Shown here in pieces: positions 62,089 to 64,000 of a stretch of DNA of 64,000 nucleotides. The notes under the pieces are model-generated. The model had not been told where the DNA came from. It saw only the letters and a program-made list of their open reading frames with translations, and did not search any database. Source of the stretch: Salibacter halophilus (GTDB taxonomy: Bacteria > Bacteroidota > Bacteroidia > Flavobacteriales_G > Salibacteraceae); assembly GCF_008806325.1 (NCBI RefSeq), contig NZ_WACR01000012.1, forward strand, positions 1 through 64,000. Reading direction: 5' to 3'. The translations under genes were made by a program, and so were the position numbers. Positions within the stretch are counted from its first letter, which is position 1, and the number at the start of each line of letters is the position of its first letter.

Positions 62089-64000
62089 ATGTCTAAAAAC
62101 GCTGCAGATACGGTAATAGCCACGAAAGAACAAGCCATTCAACTCGGATTACTCGGAGAAGAGTACGAAAAAGTGAAAGAAATCTTAGGTCGCGAACCCA
62201 ATTTTTGCGAGGTAAGTATATACTCTGCAATGTGGAGTGAGCACTGCTCTTATAAAAACTCTATCGTTTGGCTAAAGACCCTTCCTAAAAAGGGACCACA
62301 CCTCCTCGCTGAGGCAGGTGAAGAAAATGCAGGGCTGGTTGATATTGGCGATGGACTCGCCTGTGCATTCAAGATCGAATCGCACAATCACCCATCTGCT
62401 ATTGAACCGTATCAGGGAGCAGCTACTGGTGTTGGCGGAATCAACCGCGACATCTTCACGATGGGAGCTCGCCCTATTGCTCAAATGAATTCGCTCCGCT
62501 TTGGAGATTTGAAACTCGACAAAACAAAATGGCTACTCAAAGGAGTAGTTAAAGGAATTGGCAATTACGGAAACTCGTTTGGCGTTCCTGTTTTGAGTGG
62601 AGAAACATTTTTTGATGAATCTTTCAATACGAATCCGTTAGTCAATGCTTTTTCTGCCGGTATCGTTGAAGTGGGCAAAACACTTTCGGCTACATCACAC
62701 GGAGCAGGAAACCCTGTTTACATAGTAGGTTCGGCAACCGGGAAAGACGGAATTCACGGAGCTGCTTTTGCTTCAAAAGACATTACAGATGCCTCTACAG
62801 ATGATTTACCGTCTGTTCAGGTTGGTGATCCGTTCCAGGAAAAACTTTTGTTAGAAGCTACACTCGAACTAGCTGATACAGATGCTGTTGTTGGAATGCA
62901 GGACATGGGAGCTGCCGGAATTACTTGTTCCACAGCTGAGATGTCTGCCGAAGAAGGTTTTGGAATGGATATCGACCTCGATAAAGTTCCAACTCGCCAG
63001 GATGGCATGCACGGATTTGAAATTTTACTTTCTGAGTCTCAGGAGCGCATGCTCGTAGTTGTGAAGAAAGGAAAAGAAAAAGTTGTTGAAGATATTTTTG
63101 AAAAGTGGGACCTCAACGCTGTACAAATCGGTGAGGTTACTGAAGGTGGCGTGTTGAATTTCCACAAAAACGGAGAGTTAATCGCTACTACACCAGCTGA
63201 GCCACTCGTACTAGGCGGTGGAGCACCGGTTTATGAACGCGAATATTCAGAACCGGCATATTTCAAAGAATATCAAAAATTCACCATTGCGAGCATTGAA
63301 GAACCAAAGGATCTGAAAAAAGTTGCCGAGTTCTTAATTCAGCAACCTAATATCGCATCAAAAAACTGGATCTCTGAGCAGTACGATTCAATGGTCGGAA
63401 CCGCAAACATGACAACAAACGAACCGGCCGATGCGGGTGTAGCGCAGATCAAAGGATCTGACCGTGCCATTGCGATGTCTGTCGATTGTAACTCGCGCTA
63501 CGTCAACGCTGATCCTTACAAAGGAACTCAAATTGCTGTTTGTGAAGCTGCGAGAAACATTGTTTGTACAGGCGGAAAACCTTCAGCAATTAGTAACTGC
63601 TTAAACTTTGGAAATCCATACAATCCTGAGTCTTACTGGCAGTTTGTAAAAGCTGTTCAGGGAATGGGAAGTGCCTGCGAAGCACTCAAAACTCCTGTAA
63701 CAGGTGGGAATGTTTCCTTCTACAACCAAACGGTAACGAAAGACGGTGAAGTGCCGGTTTTCCCAACGCCTACAATCGGAATGATAGGGTTGCTGAATAA
63801 AGAGAACAAGATGTCGCTCGACTTCAAAAAGGAAAGCGATATGATTTACGTTATCGGTGAGAACCACAACGACATTTCATCGAGTGAGTATCTCGCTAAA
63901 TACCACGGAGTGAAAGAATCTCCGGCTCCTTATTTCGATCTCGAAAGCGAACAGGAAGTTCAGGATGCAGTTCTAAAACTGATCGAAGAAAAACTGATCG
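62089..64000 (+). CDS. purL: Phosphoribosylformylglycinamidine synthase subunit PurL (5' part, runs off right edge)
   Basis: 637 complete codons from ATG 62089; the frame is open at the window end, fitting the roughly 740-residue small-type PurL that works with PurS and PurQ. Fourth step of purine synthesis. Motifs: YSAMWSEHCSYKNS, ESHNHPSAIEPYQGAATGVGG, MQDMGAAGITCSTAEM and the second-half NCLNFGNP and VTGGNVSFYNQ. An exact motif copy is at 63454-63463. Confidence 0.96.
   Translation, partial: MSKNAADTVIATKEQAIQLGLLGEEYEKVKEILGREPNFCEVSIYSAMWSEHCSYKNSIVWLKTLPKKGPHLLAEAGEENAGLVDIGDGLACAFKIESHNHPSAIEPYQGAATGVGGINRDIFTMGARPIAQMNSLRFGDLKLDKTKWLLKGVVKGIGNYGNSFGVPVLSGETFFDESFNTNPLVNAFSAGIVEVGKTLSATSHGAGNPVYIVGSATGKDGIHGAAFASKDITDASTDDLPSVQVGDPFQEKLLLEATLELADTDAVVGMQDMGAAGITCSTAEMSAEEGFGMDIDLDKVPTRQDGMHGFEILLSESQERMLVVVKKGKEKVVEDIFEKWDLNAVQIGEVTEGGVLNFHKNGELIATTPAEPLVLGGGAPVYEREYSEPAYFKEYQKFTIASIEEPKDLKKVAEFLIQQPNIASKNWISEQYDSMVGTANMTTNEPADAGVAQIKGSDRAIAMSVDCNSRYVNADPYKGTQIAVCEAARNIVCTGGKPSAISNCLNFGNPYNPESYWQFVKAVQGMGSACEALKTPVTGGNVSFYNQTVTKDGEVPVFPTPTIGMIGLLNKENKMSLDFKKESDMIYVIGENHNDISSSEYLAKYHGVKESPAPYFDLESEQEVQDAVLKLIEEKLI

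Noticed and set aside
1-64000. CRISPR arrays, rRNA, tRNA and insertion sequences
   Set aside because: No regularly spaced repeats, no rRNA-like or cloverleaf sequences and no transposase frames were noticed by eye.

Overview
The window looks like chromosome of a marine-type Bacteroidota (Flavobacteriales/Cryomorphaceae-like). The evidence is the genes themselves: type IX secretion (T9SS) sorting domains on large secreted proteins, the T9SS regulator PorX, a fused LpxC-FabZ, two LpxD paralogues, a PorV/PorQ-like barrel protein, and promoters of the TTTG/TAnnTTTG type. No rRNA, tRNA or CRISPR array was seen.

Layout. 1-3.7 kb: two adjacent paralogous T9SS cargo genes, the first running off the left edge. 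3.8-6.6 kb: metK behind a SAM-II-type riboswitch, then hemL. 6.75-10.5 kb: kynureninase and kynurenine 3-monooxygenase with a 42-residue membrane microprotein between them, then a small outer-membrane barrel. 10.5-12.4 kb: a radical SAM protein divergent from an XRE-S24 (LexA-like) repressor across an operator-rich gap. 12.4-19.3 kb: the lipid A cluster (lpxD, lpxC-fabZ, lpxA, a lone ABC ATPase, efp, a second lpxD) and an HD hydrolase. 19.3-25.7 kb: porX, tsaE, ald, a small membrane protein, aroB, aroA and a secreted protein.

25.7-38.2 kb is an accessory defence island. It holds HicA/HicB, a structured non-coding stretch, what appears to be the C-terminal remnant of a prokaryotic Argonaute, and one long minus-strand gene train: XRE regulator, PLD-nuclease/SNF2 helicase, KilA-N protein, Eco57I-type methyltransferase, SIR2 and HerA. 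SIR2-HerA is a known antiphage pair; the helicase-KilA-N-methyltransferase set resembles a restriction system I cannot place in a named type. A perfect 32-bp palindrome lies inside the KilA-N gene.

38.2-64 kb returns to core-like genes: a helix-hairpin-helix outer-membrane protein, a PorV-like protein, purE/purK, a secreted T9SS hydrolase, hpt-adk-obgE-PAP2-crcB, a SulP transporter, a TetR-ABC-HlyD-TolC export operon whose ABC ATPase has lost its catalytic motifs, an acyl-CoA synthetase, a nitronate monooxygenase-like enzyme, a CAP protein, an amidohydrolase and the start of purL.

The most unusual window-wide signal is a dispersed 10-mer, GGTCAGANCC (other strand GGNTCTGACC, nearly always followed by R). 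I count 24 exact copies in 64 kb where about 0.5 is expected for equal base frequencies. It occurs in several reading frames, on both strands and between genes, once as a perfect inverted pair forming a terminator-like hairpin, and is missing from the whole defence island. This resembles the DNA uptake sequences of Neisseria or Pasteurellaceae; I know of no such sequence described in this phylum.
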